Origin: Paraburkholderia humisilvae
Lineage (GTDB): Bacteria > Pseudomonadota > Gammaproteobacteria > Burkholderiales > Burkholderiaceae
Length of the DNA stretch: 64,000 bases
Direction: 5' to 3'
Assembly (NCBI RefSeq): GCF_902859855.1
Contig: NZ_CADIKH010000012.1
Coordinates: forward strand, 149,998-213,997
How positions within the stretch are numbered: position 1 is the stretch's first letter; every line of letters starts with the position of its first letter. The notes under the pieces were generated by a model that was given only the letters and a program-made list of their open reading frames with translations, did no database searches and was not told the origin of the DNA. Shown here in pieces: positions 45,801 to 53,566 of this stretch. A program made the translations under genes and the position numbers.

Positions 45801-45992
45801 CGCAACGGCCTCGGCGATCACCTTCGGATTCGCGCCGGGATACTGCGCCTTCACGACCACCGAAGGCGGCACGACTTCCGGGTACTCGGAGATCGGCAAC
45901 TGAAACAGCGCGATCACGCCTGCCAGCAGAATCAGGACCGACAGCACACCCGCAAAAATGGGCCGGTCGATAAAAAACTTGGATATGTTCAT
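42807..45992 (-). CDS. bpeF: RND multidrug efflux transporter (BpeF/CeoB-like)
   Basis: A 1061-residue HAE1-type RND proton antiporter. It starts MNISKFFIDRPIFAGVLSV, typical of MexF/BpeF. Twelve transmembrane segments flank two large periplasmic loops. The proton-relay aspartates in helix 4 are intact (GIVVDDAIVVVENVERN). A second GMLGVTLFGLMLTPVFYVVLR ends the protein. It forms the inner-membrane pump of the tripartite system with the adaptor and outer-membrane genes on either side. Locus order matches the Burkholderia pump that exports chloramphenicol, trimethoprim and quinolones; substrates here are inferred. Confidence 0.93.
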   Translation of the reverse strand: MNISKFFIDRPIFAGVLSVLILLAGVIALFQLPISEYPEVVPPSVVVKAQYPGANPKVIAEAVASPLEEQINGVENMLYMQSQANSDGNLTLTVTFALGTNPDLATQLVQNRVNQALPRLPEDVQRLGVTTIKSSPTLTMVVHLISPNDRYDMTYLRNYALLNVRDRLQRIRGVGEVQLWGAGDYAMRVWLDPTKVAQRNLTATEVVNAIREQNIQVAAGVIGASPSVPGTQLQLLVNARGRLKTESEFGDIVVKTAPDGAVTYLHDIARVELAASEYGLRSLLDNKPAVALAINQSPGANSLQISDEVRKTMKELAADMPAGVQYKIVYDPTQFVRSSIEAVIHTLLEAIALVVIVVIVFLQTWRASIIPLIAVPVSIIGTFSLLLAFGFSINALSLFGMVLAIGIVVDDAIVVVENVERNIERGLTAREATYKAMQEVSGPIIAIALTLVAVFVPLAFMTGLTGQFYKQFAMTIAISTVISAFNSLTLSPALSAMLLRGHDEKEDWLTRAMNRVFGGFFRGFNKVFHRGSEAYGKGVTGVLRHKGLMLVVYAVLLALTAVVYRAVPGGFVPAQDKEYLIAFAQLPNGASLDRTEKVIRDMSAIALKQPGVESAVAFPGLSVNGFTNSSSAGIVFVTLKPFSERKGKALAAGTIAGALNQQYSTIKDSFVAVFPPPPVLGLGTLGGFKMQLEDHGSVGYAALNDAAEAFVKKAAQTPELGPTFSSYQINVPQLNVDLDRVKAKQLGVAVTDVFNTMQIYLGSLYVNDFNRFGRVYQVRVQADAPFRANAEDIGQLKTRNANGDMVPLSSLVRVTPTFGPEMVVRYNGYTAADINGGPAPGYSSGEAQAAAERVAAQVLPRGVKLEWTDLTYQQILVGNAGLWVFPISVLLVFLVLAALYESLTLPLAVILIVPMSVLSALTGVWLTQGDNNIFTQIGLMVLVGLASKNAILIVEFARELEHDGRTPLAAAIEASRLRLRPILMTSIAFIMGVVPLVLSSGAGSEMRHAMGIAVFFGMLGVTLFGLMLTPVFYVVLRLMAGGKIHVAQKDAPHLVAQTTDA

Positions 45993-46047
45993 GGGAGGCT
46001 CTGTTTATTGAGGCGGATGCGCACCGCTGGGGTGCGCCGCGCGAGCA

Positions 46048-47274
46048 TCACGAATTGTTTTGCGCGTTCGTGCGTGCAGGCTGACCTTGCGCCACCGACG
46101 AATCGTCCGGGTTGCCATCGCCGCCCGTCATCGGCACCATGTGCGCCTTCACCTGTTCGCCCGGACGCACGCGCTGCGTGCCGTTCACGACGATCCGCTC
46201 GCCGTTCTGCAGGCCGCCCGTGACAACACGCAGGTTGCCTTGCAGATGACCGAGCTGCACTTCGCGATAGACCACGTGATTGTTCTTGTCGACCACCAGC
46301 ACGTATTTCTTGTCCTGGTCGGTGCCGACCGCGGCATCGTCGATCAGCAGCGCCGGATGCGGGGTACTGCCGCCTACCTTGACGCGTGCGTACAGACCCG
46401 GCACCAGCGTGCCATCAGCGTTGTCGAAGCGCGCGCGCACGCGGATCGTGCCCGACGACGTATCGAGACGGTTGTCGACCGAATCGATCACACCCGAACG
46501 CGAGTAACCCGTTTCGTTCGCGAGGCCCAGTTCGACCGGCACCTTGCCGCTGTTCTTCACCTGGCTGATGTATTGCAGGTAGGTCTGCTCGTCCGCATCG
46601 AACGACGCATAGATTGGCGAGACCGATACCAGTGTGGTCAGTGCCGGCGCGCCCGCACCCGCGCTCACCACATTGCCGAGCGTGATTTCGGCGCGCGACA
46701 CGCGGCCCGACACCGGCGCGCTCACCTTCGTATAGCCGAGGTTGATCTGCGCGGCTTCCAGCGCCGCTTGCGCGGCCTTCACGTTGGCATCGGCCGAGCG
46801 CGCGGCATTCTGCTTCTCCTCGTAGTCACGTTTTGCGATCGCGTTGTCGCCGATCAGCCGCTGCGCGCGTTCCCAATCGGTCTGCGCGTAGAGGCGCTGC
46901 GCCTGCGCGGCGGCCACTTGCGCGGCCGCGCGATCGACTTCCGCCTGGTACGGACGCGGGTCGATCACAAACAGCACATCGCCTTTCTTCACGAGTGCGC
47001 CGTCCTTGAAGTTAACCGCGACGATCGTACCCGGCACCTGCGGACGAATGTCGACCTTATCGATCGCCTCGAGACGGCCGGAATACGACTGCCAGTCTGT
47101 AATCGTTTTCTGCACGACGGCGGCAACGTCGACTTCGGTCAGCGGAGCGGGCGCCGCCGCGGACTCGGAACGCGCATCGACGCGCATCGCGCCGAGCGTG
47201 CCGAGTCCGGCGATAACAACAACCGCGGCGGCGGCGAGCGCCAGCCTGGAACGCTTGAGATGAAGCAATGACAT
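46048..47274 (-). CDS. bpeE: RND efflux periplasmic adaptor (BpeE/CeoA-like)
   Basis: A 408-residue membrane-fusion protein. An N-terminal hydrophobic segment (residues about 9-30) anchors or exports it. The lipoyl halves are GRLEAIDKVDIRPQVPGTIV and TKVSAPVSGRVSRAEITLGNVV, with an alpha-hairpin between them and beta-barrel and membrane-proximal domains after. ATG 47274 has GGGAG upstream. It lies 56 bp after the llpE gene and 55 bp before the RND gene, within one operon. Confidence 0.92.
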   Translation of the reverse strand: MSLLHLKRSRLALAAAAVVVIAGLGTLGAMRVDARSESAAAPAPLTEVDVAAVVQKTITDWQSYSGRLEAIDKVDIRPQVPGTIVAVNFKDGALVKKGDVLFVIDPRPYQAEVDRAAAQVAAAQAQRLYAQTDWERAQRLIGDNAIAKRDYEEKQNAARSADANVKAAQAALEAAQINLGYTKVSAPVSGRVSRAEITLGNVVSAGAGAPALTTLVSVSPIYASFDADEQTYLQYISQVKNSGKVPVELGLANETGYSRSGVIDSVDNRLDTSSGTIRVRARFDNADGTLVPGLYARVKVGGSTPHPALLIDDAAVGTDQDKKYVLVVDKNNHVVYREVQLGHLQGNLRVVTGGLQNGERIVVNGTQRVRPGEQVKAHMVPMTGGDGNPDDSSVAQGQPARTNAQNNS

Positions 47275-47329
47275 GACGGACTCCCGTTTGATTGTTTCAA
47301 GTTGGTTTGTTTTTTTGGGCGTGCGCGTA

Positions 47330-48190
47330 TCAACGCGCGTCGCGTGCATCTCGTGCATCGAAGCGGCAGCGGAAAAACCGCACCGCTTCCTGCAGCGCGG
47401 CCGGATGATCCGCCAGCGCCGCGTGTGACAGATTCGGAAAGCGCACTACCTGGGTCAGCACGCCGGCGGCAATCAGATTGCCGGCGTATTTCTCGGCTTC
47501 GACGTGCAGCACGTCGTTGCCCGCGGTTGCGATCAGCGTGTCGGGCAGGTTCGCGAGCCGCACCGCCTCAAGCGGCGCCGCATACGGATGCATGCGCTGC
47601 GCCGCTTGCGGCAGGTACGCGCGGTAGCACGCCGCGCATTCGCTTGCGGTGATGTCCGAGCCGAGCGTGCGTTCGTCGCCGAGCCGCGTCAGGCTCGGGT
47701 CGAGCATTGGCCCGAACAGCGCCTGCGCGAGAATGCGCACGTCGCCGCGGTCGCGCGTGATGAACGCGAGACAATTCGCCAGTTGGCCGCCCGCGTCGTA
47801 CCCCGCGACGCCGATCCGTTTCGTGTCCGCACCAAACGCGCGCGCCCGGGTCTTCACCCACAGCACGGCGCGATGCGCGTCTTCCGGCGCGGCCGGAAAC
47901 GGATATTGCGGTGCCAGCGAATAGCCGACGGACACCACGAGCGCCGGCAAGTGTTCAGCAAAGTAGCGCGACGCAAACTCCGCCTCTTCGATCGATCCGC
48001 GTACGAAGCCGCCGCCGTGGAAATACAGCAGGATCGGCAGGCCGGACTTGCCGGTACGCCGGTAGAGCCGCAACGTGATGTCCTGCGCGTACCCGTCAAT
48101 CCGCACGTCGCTGACGTCGAGCGACGCATGACCGCCTGCCGGGCCGCTGCCCGGAGGAACCAGCGAGTGACGCGAGTGGAATGAATCCAT
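47330..48190 (-). CDS. llpE: Lipase-like alpha/beta hydrolase without nucleophilic serine (LlpE-like)
   Basis: A 286-residue alpha/beta-hydrolase of the hormone-sensitive-lipase family. The oxyanion motif HGGG is at residues 58-61. The nucleophile elbow, expected as GDSAGG, reads GYDAGG at 130-135, so the serine is replaced by Asp132; the codons TAC-GAC leave no doubt about the residues. The C-terminal His lies in FPNLSHAALADHP. It occupies the position of llpE, the first gene of the llpE-bpeE-bpeF-oprC operon in Burkholderia. Its role with the pump is unknown, and this copy probably lacks normal esterase activity. ATG 48190 is chosen over TTG 48205. Confidence 0.85.
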   Translation of the reverse strand: MDSFHSRHSLVPPGSGPAGGHASLDVSDVRIDGYAQDITLRLYRRTGKSGLPILLYFHGGGFVRGSIEEAEFASRYFAEHLPALVVSVGYSLAPQYPFPAAPEDAHRAVLWVKTRARAFGADTKRIGVAGYDAGGQLANCLAFITRDRGDVRILAQALFGPMLDPSLTRLGDERTLGSDITASECAACYRAYLPQAAQRMHPYAAPLEAVRLANLPDTLIATAGNDVLHVEAEKYAGNLIAAGVLTQVVRFPNLSHAALADHPAALQEAVRFFRCRFDARDARDAR

Positions 48191-48389
48191 ATTGAACGGC
48201 GACAATGCGCGAAATTAATCAGACGGGGCGAATTGTGCGTTCTGCAAACTTCCAAATAAATGCCTATAATCCGGCAACACAATTCGGTGCGCCTGAACAA
48301 TAAATCCCGTTGTTCGCAGTGAGGCCTGCTTCGCCGCTTCCCCTGTTGCCACCGCGCGCCGCTTGCACCCAATCTTCCGGAGGTTTGCA

Positions 48390-49394
48390 ATGGACCGGCT
48401 CCAGGCCATGCAAGTGTTCACCCGGGTCGTCGACACGAACAGCTTCACGCGCGCAGCGGAAACGCTCGACCTGCCGCGCGCTTCGGTGACGACCATCATC
48501 CAGAACCTCGAGGCGTTTCTCGGCACGCGTCTGTTGCATCGGACCACGCGCCGGCTGTCGCTCACGCCCGATGGCGCCGCGTACTATGAGCGGGCCATGC
48601 GCATCCTCGCGGATGTCGAGGAAACCGAAGCGAGTTTCCAGCGCGGCAACAAGAAGCCGAACGGCAAACTGCGTGTCGACATGCCCGGCTCGCTCGGGCG
48701 GTTGCTGGTGATTCCCGCGCTGTGCGAATTCCACAAGCTGTATCCGGATATCGACCTGCAGCTCGGTTTGACTGACCGGCCGGTCGATCTTCTGCAGGAA
48801 GGAGTCGATTGCGTGGTGCGCGTCGGCGCGCTGCAGGACTCGTCACTGGTCGCGCGCCGCATCGGTCTGTTCGAAGGGGTGTCGTGCGCGGCGCCGACCT
48901 ATCTTGAGCGCGCCGGTATCCCGCAGACGCTCGACGACCTCGAGCGTCATCAAGCGGTCAACTATTTTTCGAGCCGCACGGGCCGCACGTTCGACTGGGA
49001 ATTTCTCGTCGAAGGCAAGGAAGTCCCTGTGAAGATGAAGGGCATTGTGTCGGTCAACGATGCGGATGCCTATGTGACCTGCGGCCTCGAAGGTTTCGGG
49101 CTGATCCAGCCGCCGCTCTTCATGGTGCTGCCGCATCTGCGCTCGGGTCAGCTCGTCGAAGTACTGCCCGACTACAAACCGCTGCCGATGCCGATCTCGG
49201 TCGTTTATCCGACGAGCAAGCATCTGTCGTCAAAGGTGCGTGTGTTCGTCGACTGGGTGGCCGAACTGTTCGATCGCTGTCCGCTGCTCAGTGGCCGCTC
49301 GAGTCTCGACAAGACATGTACCGAACGGACGTTCGAACAGCGGGAATTCGCAACGACGCACGAGACGCCCGTGATAACCGAATGGGTCGCGTAA
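48390..49394 (+). CDS. bpeT: LysR-family regulator of the RND operon (BpeT/CeoR-like)
   Basis: A 334-residue LysR regulator. The helix-turn-helix covers residues 1-60 (AMQVFTRVVDTNSFTRAAETLDLPRASVTTIIQNLE), and the effector domain begins GKLRVDMPGSLGRLLVIPAL. CCGGAGG precedes ATG 48390. It is divergent from the llpE-led pump operon with 199 bp between them, the same arrangement as bpeT/ceoR in Burkholderia, where the protein activates the pump genes in response to small aromatic inducers. The last 35 residues are an unusual polar extension. Confidence 0.85.
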   Translation: MDRLQAMQVFTRVVDTNSFTRAAETLDLPRASVTTIIQNLEAFLGTRLLHRTTRRLSLTPDGAAYYERAMRILADVEETEASFQRGNKKPNGKLRVDMPGSLGRLLVIPALCEFHKLYPDIDLQLGLTDRPVDLLQEGVDCVVRVGALQDSSLVARRIGLFEGVSCAAPTYLERAGIPQTLDDLERHQAVNYFSSRTGRTFDWEFLVEGKEVPVKMKGIVSVNDADAYVTCGLEGFGLIQPPLFMVLPHLRSGQLVEVLPDYKPLPMPISVVYPTSKHLSSKVRVFVDWVAELFDRCPLLSGRSSLDKTCTERTFEQREFATTHETPVITEWVA

Positions 49395-49553
49395 TGATCG
49401 TCTGATGAACAATCGCGGCGCCCGCTGCGATTGTTCCGCATTCGTGACAATTCATTTCGCAATTCGCGGATTTATCAACCGCGCGCTCCCGCCTACATTT
49501 CATCCTGTCGCAGCGCTAACCGTCGGCGCTGAAATGAATGACAGGAGTGAAAC

Positions 49554-49814
49554 ATGAAACGCAGTCTCTTCGCAGCCCTCGTTCTGTCGGTACTGGCTAG
49601 CACGTCCGCATTCGCAGCCGGTGGCGGCGGAATCGGCCGCGCAGGCAGCTACAACCAGCCGTGGTGGTCGCAAGGCAGCAGCGTGCCGCGCGCCGAGGTT
49701 AAGGCGGGGATCGCTGAAGCACACGGTTATAGCGCGAAAAGCGCCGATGTAGGCGGCGCCGACCCGGTCGCGTCACAAAGCGGTCACGCTGCCAATGGCG
49801 TAAGCGGTCAGTAA
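49554..49814 (+). CDS. Small exported protein (DUF4148-like)
   Basis: An 86-residue protein with a clean signal peptide ending AFA near residue 21 and a short mature part. It is Gly/Ser/Ala-rich but has SVPRAEVKAGIAEAHGY, which resembles the RAQVRAEL..AGY core of the DUF4148 family of small Burkholderia periplasmic proteins. Function unknown. AGGAGTGAAAC before ATG 49554 is a good ribosome site. It is likely monocistronic. Confidence 0.75.
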   Translation: MKRSLFAALVLSVLASTSAFAAGGGGIGRAGSYNQPWWSQGSSVPRAEVKAGIAEAHGYSAKSADVGGADPVASQSGHAANGVSGQ

Positions 49815-49893
49815 GTTCACGATGCCGTGTGAAGCGATGTTTGATGTGGCGAAGTCACACGGCCAAAGCGAAATGTTGATCAAGGAGCCGAAT

Positions 49894-49962
49894 ATGAGCC
49901 CGTCCGAACTCGATCATTGGGAAACGAGCGTTCCTGTGTGGACGCCGTATCGTTCCCGATAA
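49894..49962 (+). CDS. Possible 22-residue small ORF
   Basis: A very short frame beginning MSPSELDHWETS and ending in Arg-Ser-Arg, with AAGGAG placed 6 bases before its ATG, a better ribosome site than many long genes here have. It lies between the DUF4148-like gene and the convergent nucleoside-permease-family gene. It has no signal or membrane segment. Short frames with chance Shine-Dalgarno sites are expected occasionally, so this is only a candidate. Confidence 0.35.
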   Translation: MSPSELDHWETSVPVWTPYRSR

Positions 49963-50028
49963 AGCAATACTGAATTGCAGCGCGTGCATCTACGCAAGCG
50001 CTGCCAGCGAAGAGGGTGTGCCGATGCA

Positions 50029-51147
50029 TTAATGCGTCAGCACACCCTCGCGCCATTTGTCCCATTGCGCAACGATCGCCTGCACGAGCGGACTGCCCGC
50101 GCGATAGAGGTTCGCCAGCGCGATATCGCCGCCGCCCTGCTCATTGGTGTTGAGCAGATTGTCGACGCTCGATTGACCCTTCGGCGGACGGTCGAAATCG
50201 GCGCCGGTGCGCAGCACCGCGACACGCTGTAAATCGACGCGTTGCGCGCTGGCCGCACGCTTGAGCGCTTCATACGTTGCATTGTCTTCCTGCTGCGTCG
50301 TGCAATAGGTGCCTTTGCCGTCCGTGACGATTTTTGTCCATTCACGCGCGCGCTCGCCGATCGCGTCACCTGACCACCACGTATCGCTTGTCGCCGTGTC
50401 GCACTGAATCACCTGCGGCGGCTGATTCGCCGGCGCATAGTCGTACTTCGCGCGCGTCACCCGCGCTTGCGGCGCATCCGCGAGTTCGACGTTACGCGAC
50501 AAGGCGAGCGCCGCATCGGTCAACCGATGGTTCAGTTCAAATACTTCGGTCCGGTATTCGAGCGGCGGCTTGTCGCTCTGGCTCTTCGCGAAGATACCCA
50601 GGTAGCCGCTGGTCCAGTTCGGCGGCGTTTCGCGGTCGTCGACTTCCCATTGAATGCCGAAATCGACCAGATAATTCGCCCATGCCGCGCTACCCAGCGT
50701 ACCGCGCGCCGGATCGATACCGGCCACGCCGGCGATCAGGAAATACGTGTGACGCAAGTCGAATTCCGGCGAGAACGTCAACGCCATCATCGACGCGGCG
50801 GCATTCGCGTGTCCCATGCCGGTCGTCATCACGCAGACGTCCTGCTCATTGCACCGAACCACCGGATAGTCCGGCGACAAGCCCACCACGCGAATCGGCT
50901 GCCATGGGCCCAGCTTGTCGAGCCACACCTGGCCCTCCGGGCCGAACATCGACACGATCATCACCTTCGGCGCGCGAATCTTCGGCGTGGCATGAGCCGC
51001 TCTTGCGGCATGCGGCGTCGTACGAGTCTGCGCATCGACTACGCCGGGCAGCGAAGACACGCATACGGCCGCGGTTGCGAAAGCCAATGCGGTGAATGCA
51101 CGCGACGCGCGGGCAATGGTCGAACGGCAAGAGCGGCGAGTGTTCAT
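50029..51147 (-). CDS. NUP-family (purine nucleoside permease-like) exported protein
   Basis: A 372-residue protein. An N-terminal signal or anchor segment (FTALAFATAAVCVSSLPGVVDA, residues about 19-40) is followed by a full NUP domain: PKVMIVSMFGPEGQVWLDKLG, VVRCNEQDVCVMTTGMGHANAAASM, TYFLIAGVAGIDPARGTLGSAAWANYLVD, and QQEDNATYEALKRAA. The family is named after the fungal nucleoside permease but folds like a nucleoside phosphorylase, so a periplasmic nucleoside-binding or cleaving role is as likely as transport. ATG 51147 has AAGGAA upstream. It is transcribed alone. Confidence 0.85.
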   Translation of the reverse strand: MNTRRSCRSTIARASRAFTALAFATAAVCVSSLPGVVDAQTRTTPHAARAAHATPKIRAPKVMIVSMFGPEGQVWLDKLGPWQPIRVVGLSPDYPVVRCNEQDVCVMTTGMGHANAAASMMALTFSPEFDLRHTYFLIAGVAGIDPARGTLGSAAWANYLVDFGIQWEVDDRETPPNWTSGYLGIFAKSQSDKPPLEYRTEVFELNHRLTDAALALSRNVELADAPQARVTRAKYDYAPANQPPQVIQCDTATSDTWWSGDAIGERAREWTKIVTDGKGTYCTTQQEDNATYEALKRAASAQRVDLQRVAVLRTGADFDRPPKGQSSVDNLLNTNEQGGGDIALANLYRAGSPLVQAIVAQWDKWREGVLTH

Positions 51148-51410
51148 CAAGCGTCGTTCCTTTATTCTGTACTGATCGGATCGGATCGAGCGGCTTCGCA
51201 AGAGCGGTGACAAAACCCGCTGCGGTCGCGGTAAGCAAACGCAATGCGTTCAACCATTGCGATGCTTCAGCGAATATGCCGCCCTTAAGGAAATGCGGAA
51301 TGCGTCGCGACAACGGCGTTGGCCAGGCTCCACGCGCGACCCAGTATAGTGGCGCGCGTCTACACGTTGATTAAATTTTGCCGGCGCCGCGATGCTAAAG
51401 CGCGGCAAGC

Positions 51411-52316
51411 TCACACGCGCGGCACATCCGGTTCGAAGAACACCCAGCGCACTTGCGGAAACTTCTCTTGCAGTTCCGCTTCGATGATATTGATCGCGTC
51501 GACCATCGCGCGTCCGCTGTCGTACTCGATCATTTCCGCCTGCACGGCCACCACCACGTGCCGTCCCCATTGCAGCGTAATCAGATTGATAACGCTGCGA
51601 ATCTCGCTGCGCGCACGCAAATGCGCATCGATCGCGCGCCGAACCTCCGGGCTCGCCGATTCGCCGATGATCATCGATTTCACTTCGCGCGCGACGAGAT
51701 AAGCGATCACCATCAGCAACAAGCCGACGCCGACCGAACCGAGCGCATCGAATAACGGGTTGCCGGTGAGCATGGTGAGCAGCACCGCGACGAATGCAAT
51801 GGCGAGGCCCGCCAGCGCCGCGATGTCTTCGCCCGCGACCACCAGCAATTCGGACTCGCGTGTTTCGCGAAACCACCGCCACAGCGATTTATCCGGATTC
51901 GTCTTGCGGATCTCGCGCATCGCACCCGCCAGCGACAGCGCTTCGAGCACGACCGATACGCCCAGCACCGTCAGCGCGACATAGGCATACGACAGCGGCT
52001 CGCGCACAAGGACACGATGCACGCCTTCATAAACCGAGAACGCGCCGCCGACAAAGAACAGCAGCAGTGCGACGATCAGCGAGTAGAAGTAGATCGCACG
52101 GCCCGCGCCGAGCGGATGCAGCGGACTGGCCGGCCGGCGCGCCTGGCGCAGCCCGAACAGCAGCAGGACCTGATTGCCGCAGTCGGCGCTCGAGTGAATG
52201 GCTTCGGCAAACATCGCGCCGGACCCGGTAAAGGCCGCGGCTGCGAATTTGCACACCGCGATGCCCATGTTGGCAGCCAGCGCGTAGAAGATGGCTTTCG
52301 GCGATTCTTCCTTCAT
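51411..52316 (-). CDS. Cation diffusion facilitator transporter (ZNT9-like)
   Basis: A 301-residue CDF metal/proton antiporter with six predicted membrane helices and a cytoplasmic C-terminal domain (about residues 205-301). The first metal site includes AIHSSADCGNQ (His41, Asp45), where Ser replaces the usual Leu, and AGEDIAALAGL supplies the second half. The sequence AIFYALAANMGIAVCKFAAA at the start resembles the ZNT9/SLC30A9 subgroup. The selD stop lies at 52352, so the two genes form an operon. The start could instead be TTG 52355, overlapping selD by 4 bp; ATG 52316 gives the normal N-terminus. Metal not deducible. Confidence 0.85.
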   Translation of the reverse strand: MKEESPKAIFYALAANMGIAVCKFAAAAFTGSGAMFAEAIHSSADCGNQVLLLFGLRQARRPASPLHPLGAGRAIYFYSLIVALLLFFVGGAFSVYEGVHRVLVREPLSYAYVALTVLGVSVVLEALSLAGAMREIRKTNPDKSLWRWFRETRESELLVVAGEDIAALAGLAIAFVAVLLTMLTGNPLFDALGSVGVGLLLMVIAYLVAREVKSMIIGESASPEVRRAIDAHLRARSEIRSVINLITLQWGRHVVVAVQAEMIEYDSGRAMVDAINIIEAELQEKFPQVRWVFFEPDVPRV

Positions 52317-52351
52317 CGGCGGTGCGAGAGAAGAGGGGTTGGACGTCTGTG

Positions 52352-53416
52352 TCAAACGACTTCGATGCGCGCCGTGCCGCTCGTCATTTCGCCGATCACC
52401 GCCGCACGCGAAAAGCCGTCCGCGTGGAAAATCGCGAGCACGTCATCAACGGTTTCGGGCGCGCATGCGACCAGCAGGCCGCCCGAGGTTTGCGGATCGG
52501 TCAGCAACGTACGCGCGGTCTCCGGCAGGCCGGCGGCAAGCTGCACGTGCTCGCCGTATGACGCCCAGTTGCGGCCCGACGCCCCCGTGAAGACGCCCGC
52601 CGCGGCGAACGCATCGACGCCGTCGAGCCACGGCAGGTCCGCGTAGCGCACGCGTGCGACGAGCCCCGCGCCGCGCGCCATTTCGAGCGTGTGCCCGAGC
52701 AGGCCGAAGCCGGTCACATCCGTCAACGCGTGCACACCGGGCAACGACGCGAGCTCGGTGCCCGGCCGATTCAGCTGGGTCGTCGACGCGATCATCTGCG
52801 CATAGCCCGCATCGCCTAGCTGGTTTTTCTTCAGTGCCGCTGACAGCACACCGACACCCAGCGGCTTGCCGAGCACGAGCACATCGCCGGCCTGCGCGGC
52901 CGCATTGCGCTTGACGCGCTGCGGATGCACGACGCCGAGTGCGGCGAGCCCGTAGATCGGTTCGACCGAATCGATCGAATGGCCGCCCGCGACCGGAATG
53001 CCCGCTTCCATGCAGATGTCTTCGCCGCCGCGCAACACCGCCGCGATCACGTCGTGCGGCAACACGTTGATCGGCATGCCCACCAGCGCGAGCGCGAGAA
53101 TCGGCTTGCCGCCCATCGCGTACACGTCCGACAGTGCGTTGGTCGCGGCGATGCGGCCGAAGTCGTAGGGGTCGTCGACGATCGGCATAAAGAAATCGGT
53201 GGTCGCGATGATCGCCTGTTCGTCGTTGAGCCGATAGACGGCGGCATCGTCGGCGGTTTCGGTGCCAACCAGCAGATCGGGAAAGGTCGGCAGCGGCATG
53301 CTGCGCCTGAGCAGGTTCGACAGCACGGCCGGCGCGATCTTGCAGCCGCAGCCGCCACCGTGCGACAGGCTCGTCAGGCGTGGAATGGTCGGATTCGTCG
53401 AAGCGGTTTCATTCAT
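52352..53416 (-). CDS. selD: Selenide, water dikinase
   Basis: A 354-residue SelD that makes selenophosphate from selenide and ATP. The catalytic motif GGGCGCK has Cys23 and Lys26, equivalent to Cys17 and Lys20 of E. coli; the active residue is cysteine, not selenocysteine. The DFFMPIVDDPYDFGRIAATNALSDVYAMGG ATP-grasping region and LTDPQTSGGLLVA are intact. Selenophosphate feeds selenocysteine insertion or 2-selenouridine in tRNA; neither selAB nor the tRNA selenotransferase gene is in the window. The next gene downstream encodes a cation transporter. Confidence 0.93.
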   Translation of the reverse strand: MNETASTNPTIPRLTSLSHGGGCGCKIAPAVLSNLLRRSMPLPTFPDLLVGTETADDAAVYRLNDEQAIIATTDFFMPIVDDPYDFGRIAATNALSDVYAMGGKPILALALVGMPINVLPHDVIAAVLRGGEDICMEAGIPVAGGHSIDSVEPIYGLAALGVVHPQRVKRNAAAQAGDVLVLGKPLGVGVLSAALKKNQLGDAGYAQMIASTTQLNRPGTELASLPGVHALTDVTGFGLLGHTLEMARGAGLVARVRYADLPWLDGVDAFAAAGVFTGASGRNWASYGEHVQLAAGLPETARTLLTDPQTSGGLLVACAPETVDDVLAIFHADGFSRAAVIGEMTSGTARIEVV

Positions 53417-53566
53417 GACAGACAGGATGCCGTGGTGGGAACAACCGATATTATCGACAATCCGGCTGGAACAGGTGAGCCACCCGCATCGAACCCGCGA
53501 AGAACCCGCGAACCCGCGTCGGCCCCAGCGCCGGCGCGTGCTCGCGTCCTCGCGTGCCGACCACGC

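Noticed and set aside
53488..53516. Short direct repeats (AACCCGCG three times) after the glutamate dehydrogenase gene
   Set aside because: Only three imperfectly spaced copies in a GC-rich gap; too short to tell from chance.
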